Assembly: GCA_903813345.2 (NCBI GenBank)
Contig: CAIIXF020000008.1
Coordinates: 31,518,867-31,582,866 of the forward strand
From: Owenia fusiformis
Taxonomy: Eukaryota > Annelida > Polychaeta > Sabellida > Oweniidae
DNA length: 64,000 nucleotides
Reading direction: 5' to 3'
In this document: positions 1 through 11,806 of the stretch, piece after piece
Numbering within the stretch: position 1 is the first letter of the stretch
How the letters are laid out: each line of letters opens with the position of its first letter
Made by a program: the position numbers and the translations under genes
Notes under the pieces: model-generated
Database searches by the model: none
The model's input: only the letters and a program-made list of their open reading frames with translations
What the model was told of the DNA's origin: nothing

Positions 1-1036
1 AAAAGTTATGGTTGTTATGGTAATGGGAGTCGAGGGTAAGTGGAGCAACGTCACAACTGTGTTCTACAAATCTCTTTCCTGCTCATATGATCTTGGCACT
101 CCACCATCTATTCCCATATTATATCAAATTATGTACAACCACAGCATAGGGATTAGTAGTAATGTAACATTATTTGACCATTTTATATTACTACTATCAT
201 TATATATTCAGTATTTTCCTCATTTTCTATACATTCTTGGTGCATCTTGACCTGCGATTCAAAGACCTGACAAAACCGTTGCTGTCCATCTCTCAAATTG
301 CTGATAACATTGGCTTCCAGCTGAGTCTCATTTGTATTTTGAACTTTTTACAAATATTGCTTTCCAATGGTCATTAAAGTAGAAGTCTAAAGATGCTTTA
401 TCAGGTGAATATGGGGCATTGTATAGAAAGGTTTAATGTCAAGACACTCCATTGTAAGATTTGTTTTTTGCTTTGTGAATTGGTGCATTGTGGAGATGCA
501 ATATTGACTTTCCTACTAATGGCCAGGGACCATTTTTCTAGGCACTTGTATAATATTTCTTTCATTTTACTGGTTAGTGACATAACATAGTTCTGATAAG
601 TAGCAATGACATAGATAGAAAATACAACAAAAAAACACTGTTTCAAATGGTTGTCTTTAGAAATTCTTCACTCTTTAGCGTTGTTCTGGAACTGCTCCGC
701 ATACCTCATAACAACTGTAACTTGAACACATTTAGACTATATGTGATGAAAGTTGGTAGATATATTGTAATATTGTTCCCCTACAATTTGTAGCAATTTC
801 ATTTCAGAATACCCTTTCTTAAAATAAGAGTATTTGTATCTTTACTTTCCGGACGCTAGACCATGTATAATGAAACATTGTTAATATATCAATAAGGCAT
901 GTGTATAGAATTTCTGAAAGTTTGGGTCTTATCAAACAAGATTTGGTAGAGATATGGGTTAATTTGTCCCATATATAATTTTTCTTTCGATAGAAATTGT
1001 ATATCATTATATCATTATAAAAAATGTGTTATTCTA
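1..1036. other. AT-rich stretch without recognisable gene
   Basis: Only short open frames without domain signatures, codon-use contrast or splice logic are present. I see no element termini. It may be intergenic or intronic DNA. Confidence 0.5.
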
Positions 1037-2040
1037 GAAAATCATAAAGACAAAATGTTTTCTCATAGAGCTTTGTATTGCAAATATATAAATTGGTTTT
1101 ATAACCAAGAGTATTTTGATAACATAGGTCATAGCCTATCACAGAAAATAATGTGTGTCTGTAGATAATGTCCGTTGTGCTTCCTCTGACTTGATCTGGT
1201 GTGTTTGAGCGTTACAATCCGCTGCCTCTAGTGAGATCGACTATCAAAACCTTTTTCGGGTTGATTGTCGAGTTCTTTGATCGTCTTCGTGACGCGTGTG
1301 CTCCCAAGGCAATATGGAGTACACTTACAAGGGTTTAAATAATCTGCACTGGACTGCAATTTAACAGATGACAGATAATGGCGAACAAATGATCAAATTC
1401 TATATTTGAAAATATATAAAGTGTCAAAAAGTGCGATACAATACTCTCGTTTTAACAAAAGATTTAACTGATCTATCAAATGGGAAAAAATCTGCTTTTC
1501 GAACATGGAACCTGAAAGGAAGACCTAGAGATCCCAATAATCGCGATTGGATACGACACAAGAACGCATCATGATGCCTGAGGCAAGAACTGCTAAAAAC
1601 TGAAGAAGCTGTATGAGCTTGAGTGCAAAAAATGGACACTGCTGGAGAAATCAGTATGAAGAGGTTCTGGTACATTGTGAAACGACTCAGAGAAAGAGGT
1701 AAAGGAACTTCAGCTATCAGAAAATAAAAAGGGGAAATCAGACGATGAAGATTTCTGACAAGAGGGGAAGGAGTATTTTAGCAGACTAATGTCCCCCACA
1801 ATAAATGATAGCAACGACAACTATCATGAATGTCACTTAATTAACAGATTTGATGATGTGGTAGAAGAAAGCATGACTAATGAAGATAATATTCATTTAG
1901 AGAAACCATAAGCCTTTAATGAAATGGAGAAGCTGATAAACACTCTGTCGAGGAATAAAGCTACGGGTTGGGATGGAATAAGTACAGACAAATTCAGTAT
2001 GCAATCAGTATGACAATCATAAAGAAATAACACTTGTTTC
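1037..2040 (+). mobile_element. Degenerate LINE fragment, copy A (endonuclease-RT linker and start of RT)
   Basis: This 1,004-bp stretch is repeated almost unchanged at 3489-4492. Read in the + direction with many stops and frameshifts it gives LINE-like pieces, including a conceptual NKATGWDGISTDKF (around 1955-2000), which matches the K-A-x-G-x-D-x-I motif at the start of non-LTR reverse transcriptases. No intact frame remains. At 2041 it is abruptly joined to an unrelated RT fragment in the opposite orientation. Confidence 0.7.
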
Positions 2041-2294
2041 ATATAAATAATAAACAAAAGAGGCCCTAGAATTGTACCTTGTGGAACACCACATGACAAT
2101 TCAACAATATCAGATGTTTCCCCTTCAAATTGTACCACCTGGGATCTTTCTGAAAGATAACTTTGAAACCAATCGGAGGCAGTTCCCCGAATACCATAAT
2201 AATTTAATTTTTGCATCAATATATTGTGATTTAATGAATCACAATATTGGCTTGCAATGTTTTTCATAACGTAAACCGTGAACGCAAAGCCCAT
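2041..2294 (-). pseudogene. Non-LTR reverse transcriptase fragment, copy 1
   Basis: On the minus strand this encodes an RT palm fragment with LNHNILMQKLNYYGIRG, WFQSYLSERSQVV and CGVPQGTILGPLLFIIY. These are the conserved blocks before the catalytic YxDD box in jockey/CR1-like LINEs. The YxDD box itself is missing because the fragment stops at 2041, where it meets the opposite-strand LINE piece. Its N-terminus is also missing. It is a dead fragment and is repeated identically at 2621-2874. Confidence 0.8.
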
Positions 2295-2957
2295 GATCGG
2301 GTATCTGAAGTACTTTTTTAGACTAATATTAGCGCTTGTTTTGAATGCGCGCTGTACACATTACTGTATTGTCCCCCACAATAAATGATAGCAACGACAA
2401 CTATCATGAATGTCACTTAATTAACAGATTTGATGATGTGGTAGAAGAAAGCATGACTAATGAAGATAATATTCATTTAGAGAAACCATAAGCCTTTAAT
2501 GAAATGGAGAAGCTGATAAACACTCTGTCGAGGAATAAAGCTACGGGTTGGGATGGAATAAGTACAGACAAATTCAGTATGCAATCAGTATGACAATCAT
2601 AAAGAAATAACACTTGTTTCATATAAATAATAAACAAAAGAGGCCCTAGAATTGTACCTTGTGGAACACCACATGACAATTCAACAATATCAGATGTTTC
2701 CCCTTCAAATTGTACCACCTGGGATCTTTCTGAAAGATAACTTTGAAACCAATCGGAGGCAGTTCCCCGAATACCATAATAATTTAATTTTTGCATCAAT
2801 ATATTGTGATTTAATGAATCACAATATTGGCTTGCAATGTTTTTCATAACGTAAACCGTGAACGCAAAGCCCATGAATCAATACAGTAATGTGTACAGCG
2901 CGCATTCAAAACAAGCGCTAATATTAGTCTAAAAAAGTACTTCAGATACCCGATCAG
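2295..2957. repeat. Segment flanked by ~75-80-bp inverted repeats
   Basis: 2295-2369 (starting GATCGGGTATCTGAAGTAC) is the reverse complement of 2876-2957 (ending CTTCAGATACCCGATC). The arms enclose the second copy of the LINE/RT chimera (2371-2874). Near-identical arms and enclosed copy suggest a recent event, or an assembly artefact. Confidence 0.8.
2371..2874 (-). repeat. Exact-looking second copy of 1791-2294 (LINE/RT chimera)
   Basis: This is a direct duplication at a 580-bp offset of the junction between the plus-strand LINE piece and the minus-strand RT fragment. The 133-codon minus frame (2473-2874) translates identically to that at 1893-2294. It follows that the chimera formed first and was duplicated later. 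Confidence 0.85.
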
Positions 2958-3130
2958 CTTCATCAATTTCTTGTTTAGAACGGGAGATTTACAATTTCAC
3001 GTTGGTGTCAACAGGTATCATTATACTCATGTATATTGATTACTATCACTGGTGATCCGCTCGATTACGCTGGTCACCGAAACGGTTAGTTTTGGCAACA
3101 CAATGTCGGAACGTGAAGGAACGATTTTTG

Positions 3131-3488
3131 TTTTTTCCTTATTTCACGCGTTGTAGGCAGAATCCCCACGACGTTTTTCTCACAAACGTATATCAGTATC
3201 ATATGTTTTAGAAAATGTACATGTTTGCAAAAAATAGCTCTGAAGACAATATAATCGTCGATTTAATTCCTCACTTAAGTTACATAAACGGTTTTGGTTA
3301 AAAGTGCAGATCTTAACTGTTTTTTGAAAAACAGTTTATGTAACTTAAGTGAAAAATTAAACGATTCTGTCGTCTTCTGAACTATTTGTTCGCAAATATG
3401 GACATTTTCTTTAACATAATGATACTGATACACGTTTTTTTTAAATGTCGTGGGAATTCTGCCTACAACGTGTGAAATAAGGAAAAAA
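3131..3488. mobile_element. Fold-back (MITE-like) hairpin element
   Basis: The left end (TTCCTTATTTCACGCGTTGT) is mirrored by the right end (ACAACGTGTGAAATAAGGAA). The arms pair imperfectly over roughly 150 bp each towards a centre near 3310. It has no coding capacity and abuts the second LINE copy. Confidence 0.75.
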
Positions 3489-4803
3489 GAAAATCATAAA
3501 GACAAAATGTTTTCTCATAGAGCTTTGTATTGCAAATATATAAATTGGTTTTATAACCAAGAGTATTTTGATTACATAGGTCATAGCCTATCACAGAAAA
3601 TAATGTGTGTCTGTAGATAATGTCCGTTGTGCTTCCTCTGACTTGATCTGGTGTGTTTGAGCGTTACAATCCGCTGCCTCTAGTGAGATCGACTATCAAA
3701 ACCTTTTTCGGGTTGATTGTCGAGTTCTTTGATCGTCTTCATGACGCGTGTGCTCCCAAGGCAATATGGAGTACACTTACAAGGGTTTAAATAATCTGCA
3801 CTGGACTGCAATTTAACAGATGACAGATAATGGCGAACAAATGATCAAAATTCTATATTTGAAAATATATAAAGTGTCAAAAAGTGCGATACAATACTCT
3901 CGTTTAAGCAAAAGATTTAACTGATCTATCAAATGGAAAAAATCTGCTTTTCGAACATGGAACCTGAAAGGAAGACCTAGAGATCCCAATAATCGCGATT
4001 GGATACGACACAAGAACGCATCATGATGCCTGAGGCAAGAACTGCTCAAAACTGAAGAAGCTGTATGAGCTTGAGTGCAAAAAATGGACACTGCTGGAGA
4101 AATCAGTATGAAGAGGTTCTGGTACATTGTGAAACGACTCAGAGAAAGAGGTAAAGGAACTTCAGCTATCAGAAAATAAAAAGGGGAAATCAGACGATGA
4201 AGATTTCTGACAAGAGGGGAAGGAGTATTTTAGCAGACTAATGTCCCCCACAATAAATGATAGCAACGACAACTATCATGAATGTCACTTAATTAACAGA
4301 TTTGATGATGTGGTAGAAGAAAGCATGACTAATGAAGATAATATTCATTTAGAGAACCCATAAGCCTTTAATGAAATGGAGAAGCTGATAAACACTCTGT
4401 CGAGGAATAAAGCTACGGGTTGGGATGGAATAAGTACAGACAAATTCAGTATGCAATCAGTATGACAATCATAAAGAAATAACACTTGTTTCAACATATT
4501 TGTAAATATTAGAGAAGCTCGTGGCTAAGTATGAATGTTCAATTATCAGAAGAAATGTCGTGTTTACAAGCTGCAAATGCGGGAAAACATCGTGCCTTCA
4601 CACTTCTTTTTAATAAAAGAGGCCATAAGCCATGGGTTGGAGATTGGAGAAGACGTAGTTGTGGCGCCAGTCGACATCCGTAAAGCGTTTGACAGTGTGT
4701 GGCATGCAGGTCTATTGTACACGATCTTCAATGCTAGAATTAATGGGAAACTCTGGAGAATCTTACGTTCAAGTTATATGGATAATAAATGTGCAATATG
4801 ATG
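3489..4803 (+). pseudogene. Degenerate LINE, copy A' extending into the RT domain
   Basis: 3489-4492 duplicates 1037-2040. It then continues into an open frame (4535-4801) encoding VVAPVDIRKAFDSVWHAGLL, the RT block that contains the first catalytic Asp (DIRKAFDSVW), followed by INGKLWRILRSSYMDNKC. The element is truncated at about 4803, about 100 bp before the first EGF exon, and has no functional ORF. Confidence 0.75.
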
Positions 4804-4903
4804 TAGATTAGATGTTCCCGGAACCTTTTTTGTATTTACCCTGGTGTCCACCAAGGTGGTATCGGTCCTGTAAATTATTATAACTAATTGCATTGTTTTG
4901 CAG

Positions 4904-5821
4904 AGTCTCCCTGCAATGCGGGTATTTCTATTCCCTGGAACGGTGGTTACCAGTGCATTTGTCCGCCCAACAAACAAGGCAAGAACTGCAGTGAAGGTGT
5001 GTACTTAATGAAGTAGTGAACCTACGACATATTTCATCGACTGGTTTTTCTTATTTTCACACATCGTTGGGTTTCAAAATACTTTTGAAATGAAATAAAG
5101 AAGCCTACTTGCTATTGGGCTGCCAGTTAAAATTAAAAATAATGTTTAATTTTTTGTCCAGCTTGGGGAGCAGTTTTGTATTTTAGTTTTGAGAAATTTT
5201 ATTCTCTTAATTTCTGAAAAGGCTGTTTTAGAGTCTCCAAGTATTTTATGCAGTTTTGAATGTTCAACAAATTTTAAACAAACCTTTTAACAAATCTTTT
5301 AAATGTTTCTATAATAAATACAACTTATCTTCAGATGTTCCTGATGCTGGTAATTGTACCTGGCCTGGGAATGGTAAGTCGTACAAAACATAATAAACCA
5401 TTATTCATCAATTGTACAAAATGTGTCTGAAATATCACCTGTATGATATCTACATTTGCTTGTGTTTCTTCCCATTTTAAATCAGCATATCAGACATAAC
5501 GTATAGCACAATAACTCCAAATAGTGGAGAACAACACATTATATGATATGATTAAGAATATGCTTTATGTCACCGCCAGGGAATGATTATTTCTGAAGCT
5601 TTCCTCTGTTTATACAGCGTTTGTAGCTACTCCATCGAATTGTGAGGAATTGTAAAGTGCGGCTTGCTCAGCGTAAGTTGCACTTATATTAATTCTGTTT
5701 CTAGAAAACGCATGTTCCTCAGCACCCTGTCATGGGGAGGACGCTGTGTGCATCAACACTTTTGGCGGAAATTATAAATGCTTATGCCCACCTGGGACAA
5801 ACGGCAATCGTTGTGGTGAAG
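4904..5821 (+). CDS. Exons 1-3 visible of secreted modular protein: EGF-like modules
   Basis: Three phase-1/phase-1 exons are visible: 4904-4996 (acceptor TTTTGCAG, donor GTGTGT), 5335-5373 (donor GTAAGT) and 5705-5821 (acceptor TTTCTAG, donor GTATGG). The third is a complete EGF-like module: six cysteines, NAC..APC..AVC..YKCLC..NRC, with the GGNYKCLCPPGTNG block. The first keeps only four of the six EGF cysteines (SPC, CIC, NC), so it is a degenerate EGF half. The middle 13-codon exon carries an N-glycosylation sequon (NCT). The frames join as SE-DVPDAG and N-ENACSS. No signal-peptide exon is visible upstream, where the DNA is transposon debris. It is therefore either outside the window or the gene is 5'-truncated. 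EGF modules usually mediate extracellular protein contacts. Confidence 0.75.
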
Positions 5822-6044
5822 GTATGGAAATCCGAATTCTTGAAGTGAAATCATGTTTACACTGCATACAGGGCGATACAAAAATGCCGACAACATAATG
5901 TTGCATAAATTTTTGTCTACATGATATGCCATCAACCTTTTGTAACATATCATTTTCAATACTAATGCTTTTTGCTAAGCAAGTCCATTCAATTAAACAG
6001 AAGATGATATAGTTGTCATTAATAAAATCTTTAAAACAGTCCAC

Positions 6045-7125
6045 TCGCATAGCTCAGGGATAACGCGAGTATCAATTAAGCAATATGTCCCGGATTCGAT
6101 CCCCGGTTCAGGCAACACTTAATTTGTTTGCGTAAAGTAGTTCAGGGTGTTTGACTGAGTGGTCCACAAATCTTACAAAAAGCCATGGTCTTTACTTTAT
6201 GTCTGTGTATGAGTTCAAATAAATGAACACAGTGCTCTTTCAAGGAGGGGTTCTTGGGTCTGCCTTACAGTCTTTATGATAGTATCAGAATTTGAAAATA
6301 TCAATTATCGTAAAGGATAGGTATCGATATGGAGAACTGAATTCAACAATGTTTTTCTCTTAAACCAATCATTGAAAACATTCTGTAAAAAACATGGTAT
6401 TTTATGTAATGTTGACTGATTGACAACAATTTAATGCGAAAAGTATTTAGAAATATTTTATATAACTGTTTTTGTTAAAAAAATTGTTTTTTTAGTGCAA
6501 TTGTTTTTGCTCCTTTCTACCAATTCTTGAGAATGAAATAAAATGTCTTTCCGAACCTTGTTGGAACAAAATAGCATATACAACATGTTTTAGACCTCTC
6601 AATATTAAAGTTATACAAAGGAATTTTTGGTTGATTTTAAAAAAGTATTCAAAAAATTAAAACAAAATCCCCCCAAAATAGATAAAAATCAAGAAAAACC
6701 TTTTATTTCATTAACAAGATACTTTTTTAAAATCAACCAAAATTCCTTTGTACAATTACAATATTGGGGACCTAAACATGTTGTGTTTATGTCGTTTTGT
6801 TCCAATGAGGTTCTAAAAGATGTTTCATTTCACTCTGGAAACATGATACCAAGAACAAAGCAAGTGTCTGATGTGTTTTTTAAAACAATATAGATGAAAG
6901 TATGTATATCTATTTCAAATTATTTTGTTACCATTCAAAAGATTGCCATTAAATTGACAATTTGTAAGATTTTCAGAAATTTTTGATGACTGGTTAAAGA
7001 GAAACGTGTGTTCAAAAAGGTCGCCATATCGATTCCCATTCTTTGCCCAAACACGGGACATACCAAAGAGGTATTGATCACCCACATTAATTGTAAACAA
7101 AATGCAATGCAAAATAAAAAAAAAG
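6045..7125 (+). mobile_element. tRNA-derived SINE, split by a hairpin element
   Basis: The head at 6048-6120 has a Pol III A box (TAGCTCAGGGATAACGCG) and B box (GGATTCGATCCCC), as in tRNA genes. The body follows (TTCAGGGTGTTTGACTGAGT, shared with 24760-24780). The tail motif (GGGTCTGCC ... AAGAGGTATTGATCAC ... AAACAAAATGCAATGC) resumes after the hairpin at 6312-7045. The uninterrupted tail at 26284-26396 shows the original layout. Confidence 0.65.
6312..7045. mobile_element. 730-bp giant hairpin (fold-back) element, copy 1
   Basis: The left arm (GGTATCGATATGGAGAACTG... TTTCTCTTAAACC) is reverse-complementary to the right arm (GGTTAAAGAGAAACGTGTG... CCATATCGATTCCC). The AAAATCAACCAAAATTCCTT / AAGGAATTTTTGGTTGATTT pair lies further inside. 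The same element lies in the opposite orientation at 25282-25952. The open frame at 6627-6893 falls inside the palindrome and is not a gene. Confidence 0.85.
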
Positions 7126-7632
7126 CAACAATAACTTGTTTTCAAAATCATGTTGCAAAAGGTTTGAGGCATTTTTGTGTAGAATCTACTGTGCCTGCAG
7201 GAGAATAGACGACACATCTTATAACTCTCATACAGGTGCATCTAGTTGAGCTAGTAGCTCTGAAACTGAAATAATTTCAATGTTCTGAAGTTCAAGTCAA
7301 CAATCCTGCAGACAAAAAAGTTATGCAGCATTATGTGGGTGGCTTTTTTGTGTCATGCTACACTAGCTACATTCAAATTCAAATTACAAGCGTTGGAGTT
7401 GAATAATGTTGAAGGATTTCAGATATTTTAATGTGTTGTGAAAAGTCTTATATCAATAAAAATCTATTCAATAAAAATATATTAACAGAGCCTGATCACA
7501 TATTCATTTTTTAAATAAACCGAGGGCTGACCAAAAACAGTATTGAAAGTGAACGATCAGTGACCAAAATGTTTTTGTTTATGCAAAAGGGGACTCCAAA
7601 CTTTCCTATTGATTCTGTTATTTCACCACTAG

Positions 7633-7756
7633 GAACGTACTGCTTTCCATGTGCAAGTAAAAGATGGAGGAACGTCACATGTCATGTGTTCGACGACAAG
7701 CCATTCTTGACATCGATGTCTGTGCAAGACGTAACACTCAAGACCCAGATATCAAG
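7633..7756 (+). CDS. Modular secreted protein, exon 4 (DUF3011-like module, first half)
   Basis: The acceptor is CACCACTAG at 7632 and the donor is TCAAG-GTAGGG at 7757. It enters in phase 1, continuing the preceding EGF exon, and leaves in phase 2, which fits the next exon exactly. It encodes GTYCFPCASKRWRNVTCHVF followed by a hydrophobic stretch ending KTQIS. Together with the start of the next exon (RTKCTMNDKWSF..., then GFMWVAKGCRGKF) this resembles the DUF3011-type pattern: V-x-C, Q-x-S-R-x-x-C, then W-V-x-x-G-C-R-x-x-F. The function of that family is not established. A cysteine-rich lectin-like fold is an alternative. Confidence 0.6.
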
Positions 7757-8218
7757 GTAGGGTCAGTTTATCTTGTTTCTTTATTTTCATATATTTAATT
7801 ACAAAAGTGGAAATAACAGAAAATCCTAAAAACTTAATAACCTGATTTTCATGATTACACCACACCTCTACCCCATTAAAATATTCCTTCACTTCGTGTA
7901 CAATCTGATATCGTTTCGTAGATGATGCATGTACGAGGATATAAAACTTAATTATGTGCACATATTCCAGACTTTCATTATAATAACAACCATACTCTTA
8001 TCAGTTTGAGACGATATCTCAATAGCATCTCCATCACACAACATGTGAATCTCTGGAAATAAGAGCATTTTTCTTTACTTTTTGGATAACCTGTATTGTA
8101 TAATGAACAATAAATAGAGCTTGAATAATAGAGCAGGGACAATGCACCAGTTTAAGGTAGCTATAAGGGCAGAGGCGAGGTTTGTGTTAGCTGAATCTAA
8201 AACCTGTATGTATTTCAG

Positions 8219-9474
8219 GACAAAATGCACGATGAACGACAAATGGAGCTTCAATTTTAGAACAGGGTTCATGTGGGTAGCCAAAGGTTGCAGAGGCAAA
8301 TTTTGTGTGCACTACCAAGAAGCTGTGCCAGACATAACAACTGTACAAGGTACAACAACTGGACCAGACACAACAACTGGACCAGGTACAACAACTGAAC
8401 CAAGTACAACAACTGGACAAGGTACAACAACGCGACCAGGTACAACAACTGGACAAGGTACAACAAGTGGACAAGGTACAACATCTATATCAACTGGATC
8501 AAGTACAACAACTGGACCAGATATAACAACTGGACCAAGTACAACAACTGGGCCAGTTACAACAACTGGGCCAGTTACAACAACTGGACCAGATATAACA
8601 ACCGGACCAAGTACAACAACTGGGCCAGTTACAACAACAGGGCCAGTTACAACAACTGGACCGGATATAACAACTAGACCAAGTACAACAACTGGGCCAG
8701 TAACAACAACTGGACCAAGTACAACAACTGGGCCAGTTACAACAACAGGGCCAGTTACAACAACTGGACCGGATTTAACAACTGAACCAAGTACAACAAC
8801 TGGGCCAGTTACAACAACTGGACCAAGTACAACAACTGGACCAAGTACAACAACTATTACAACAATTGCTGGCAGTGTCCCATGTGAAAGTCTCAAATTG
8901 TCTGGTTTGTCACGATCCTCGAATCAACTATATCGAACTGGGATCTTCAAGCTGCAATCGAATCTTTGGAACGAAAGACCAGTTTATAAACACCTATGGG
9001 ATCCAGAGTTTTTGTTCTATGAAAATGGAGCCTGGCTTATAGGACCAACAATAGGACAAAATATATCAGGAATTCGTGTATTCAGTTCAGCTCTGCAACC
9101 ACAAGACGTGATGGAGTTTTGGAATTCTTTTGATGGTAGCGCTTGGGTAGCAGAGCCAAGTCTGATTGCGTCGTGTTCAGCTATATGTGACACGATTTGG
9201 TTGAGTGGTGTTTCATGGAATGGACCACACGCCTACCTATTAGGAGCTTATAGTATTTCAAATAATGATTCAAATGGAGCACCGATCTACAAGAAACAAG
9301 ATGGCGCAAACAGTAGTGAAATAACAATTAGAATGTCTGATGGCAACAAATGGAGCATTAAAACAGAGAATGAGACATTAACCACGGCGTTTACAACAGC
9401 CATCACAAACCCAGTTGAAATAAATAACACATGGACTGTGGCATCTGGTACAATAGTCCTAGAGTGCTACTTTG
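8219..9474 (+). CDS. Modular secreted protein, exon 5 (DUF3011-like C-half, TTTGP mucin linker, two repeat modules)
   Basis: The acceptor is GTATTTCAG at 8218 and the donor is TTTG-GTAAGT at 9475. The exon opens with the MWVAKGCRGKF half of the DUF3011-like module. About 180 residues follow (8340-8865) of degenerate six-residue TTTGPx repeats (TTTGPS, TTTGPV, TTTGPD), a Thr/Pro-rich stretch typical of O-glycosylated mucin linkers. Two copies of a ~100-residue module come next. Module 1 has CESLKLSG, NERPVYKH, FLFYENGAWLIG, a W and a closing C. Module 2 (from CDTIWLSG) is more divergent, with NGAPIYKK and NKWSIK. I know this LSG/GxY/RPVY/LYY/WxIG pattern from uncharacterised marine-invertebrate secreted proteins but cannot assign a named family. 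Phases match the flanking exons. Confidence 0.75.
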
Positions 9475-9717
9475 GTAAGTACAAGGAAATTGTAAGAAAC
9501 GTGTGAAAAGTGTGGGCATATTCTTACTAGATTGTTTCAACCAAATATACAATGCGCAGCTAACAGTGATATAACTGTAGTGCCATTGAGAATATATATT
9601 TCAATATGTTAAATAAAATTCTTATTTGATTTGAAAATAGGGAAGAAAACAATGGAAGTAACACAGAATCGTCATTGTTCAGTTTATTGATAAGACTGAT
9701 TTCTTTCTTTTTTGTAG

Positions 9718-10041
9718 GCCAAGAAGGAATTTGTAGTGGGGTTCTGTTAGATGGTGGAAGGAGAAGACAGGGTATCTATTCACTTTATGGTCCTCTTCTC
9801 AATGGAAGGCCTGTTTATATTCAAGAAGGTGAAGCTGCCTTCCTTTATTACGTAATCCAGAATCCGCAAAGCAGGTTCTGGATCATCTCTAACAATATTT
9901 TATCCACTATTGAATCCACTTCTGGAGTAGTTCGTGTTTACGACATAGCTTTGTCGGCTGATGGCATAACTCGTACATGGCAAGCATACTCACAAGCTGG
10001 CTGGGTGGATGACACTAAATTGGAAGCAGCATGTATTACAA
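9718..10041 (+). CDS. Modular secreted protein, exon 6 (repeat module 3)
   Basis: The acceptor is TTTTTTGTAG at 9717 and the donor is TACAA-GTATGC after 10041; the exon is phase 1-1. It is one module in one exon: CSGVLLDG, QGIYSLYGPLLNGRPVYIQ, AFLYYVIQ, RFWIIS, then W..GWVDD and a closing C. Joining to the next exon makes N-NTV, an N-glycosylation context. The symmetric phase allows module duplication by exon shuffling, which explains the series. Confidence 0.75.
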
Positions 10042-10353
10042 GTATGCAGTTTCTGATCCATTTCTCCTGCGAAGATCTAATCAGTTTAGAGATACTTATT
10101 CTATATCTGAAATCTGATTGGTCAGATCGTGACCCTTATTGCATCAACTATATCGCAATTTCCTCGGAAGATACAATTATAAATTCCTGTGCTTGGAGGA
10201 TTTCTCTTAATTGCCCCTTCAGTATCAATCCAACTAAGTTCTAACATAAGCATTTTAATCAAGCCAATTTACACATTGTTTCTCTTTCTAACCTTTTTGT
10301 CTTCCTTTATGGCACACGGGCTTAAATATACTAATTGTGTCATTACATTTCAG

Positions 10354-10680
10354 ATAACACCGTCCCTAGCGAAACTTTATACATGGGGGGTGTGGTCACA
10401 TCGTCAACTCCACAAACTCAAAGGTTAGGATTTTACACGATACACGGAGACTATCACAATTCGAGACCAGTATATATTCACGAATCAGGCAAATATTATC
10501 TGTACTATGTAATAAATCGATATTGGGCGATTGACAATACTATTGGTTCGATTAACATCTATATTAAGATGAATGCATCATCCCTTCTACCTCAGGATAT
10601 AACTGGGCCATTATATGCAGCGGGTTCGAATAGTTGGATATTGATGGATAACATCACCATTTCTAGCTATACAAATACAG
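10354..10680 (+). CDS. Modular secreted protein, exon 7 (repeat module 4)
   Basis: The acceptor is TTACATTTCAG at 10353 and the donor is ATACAG-GTAAAC at 10681; the exon is phase 1-1. It encodes LYMGGV, LGFYTIHGDYHNSRPVYIH, YYLYYVINRYWAID and a less conserved C-terminal half. It lacks the bracketing cysteines that modules 1, 3 and 5 keep, so its disulphide has probably been lost. Confidence 0.72.
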
Positions 10681-11806
10681 GTAAACAGATATATCACGCC
10701 TGGTGATCGTGAAAATGGGAGGAAGGGGGCAATTCCTGCTAGACAATTTAATTTTGATAACGTCGCTTACCAGTATTTGTCACAGGTCGTATGCTTGAAT
10801 TATAGAAAAAAACGTTGATTTGTGCCCGTTAGTGGCCTTGCGCCTTTTTAAAAGATCTTATATCTTAGAAGCATATTGGTTAAAAAATCGTAGAAGACCT
10901 AACATATTTTTCCATGCCGTGTGCCTATTCATTCAGGAATTCAATTAAATCTTACAGATTTTTTTAGCTTTCCAGCAGAAATTACGTCCCCTCCCCACTC
11001 CGTCCCATTTTCACGCGCGATCACCGGGCATGTTTATCAAACAATCAAACAGACAAGCATTTGTAAAAGTAGCATTAATGGTTAGGTGAACACAGAAAAA
11101 CAATCAAAAATATCAATTGAAACATAGTCAAGCGAATAGACAAACACCAGTTTTCTAAGTAAACAATAATTTGAAGTAAAAAAATTATTATATGTTATTT
11201 TATATTAGATTTTAAAAACACACATTCATCTCATATTGGTTTTAAAACTATTAATAGGACTCCAGAAATAGGAAATGTGGTATAAAATATTCATTAAAAT
11301 ATCACGATAAATGATCTGATATTGGGTTTATCCCATGATTACAATCAGTATCCCAGACAATTCGCAGTGCGCAGTAATTTGCATTACTTTCTCTATATCA
11401 CAGTGTATATGATATATAGTTCGTCATAAATACTGTTTTACTATTATTGTTATTTAGCAGCATCCTTATCACACTACATACTCAATATTAATGTAATACA
11501 TCAATGTATCTTCAACAGAATAAATTATCTGGCCTATTTTCCAACTTGTATCGTGGCACGAAATTCAAATTTTTTTATCAAAGGAATATGTGTGTAATAA
11601 ACGATATCGACCATATATGAGTTTGATAAATTATTTTCTGGAAAATCACACGGATTTCAATAATACTAGAAATATGGCTAACTGTTGATGTACAGGTATA
11701 TGTAATACATTTACAGTTGGAAAATAAGGAATACGTCAATCAGGATACCCATTAGTGAACAGTTCTGTGCAACATCTGATTTATCTCATTTCTATTATTT
11801 TCTTAG

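Noticed and set aside
6048-6120. Functional tRNA gene
   Set aside because: A and B boxes are present, but the acceptor stem does not close and a SINE body follows, so it is a SINE head.
6627-6893. Plus-strand frame of 88 codons, Lys-rich
   Set aside because: It lies in the palindromic element and reads into both arms; no domain.
8187-8896. Minus-strand frames of Val/Gly/Pro or Leu/Val/Gln repeats
   Set aside because: They are antisense shadows of the TTTGP repeat in the coding exon.
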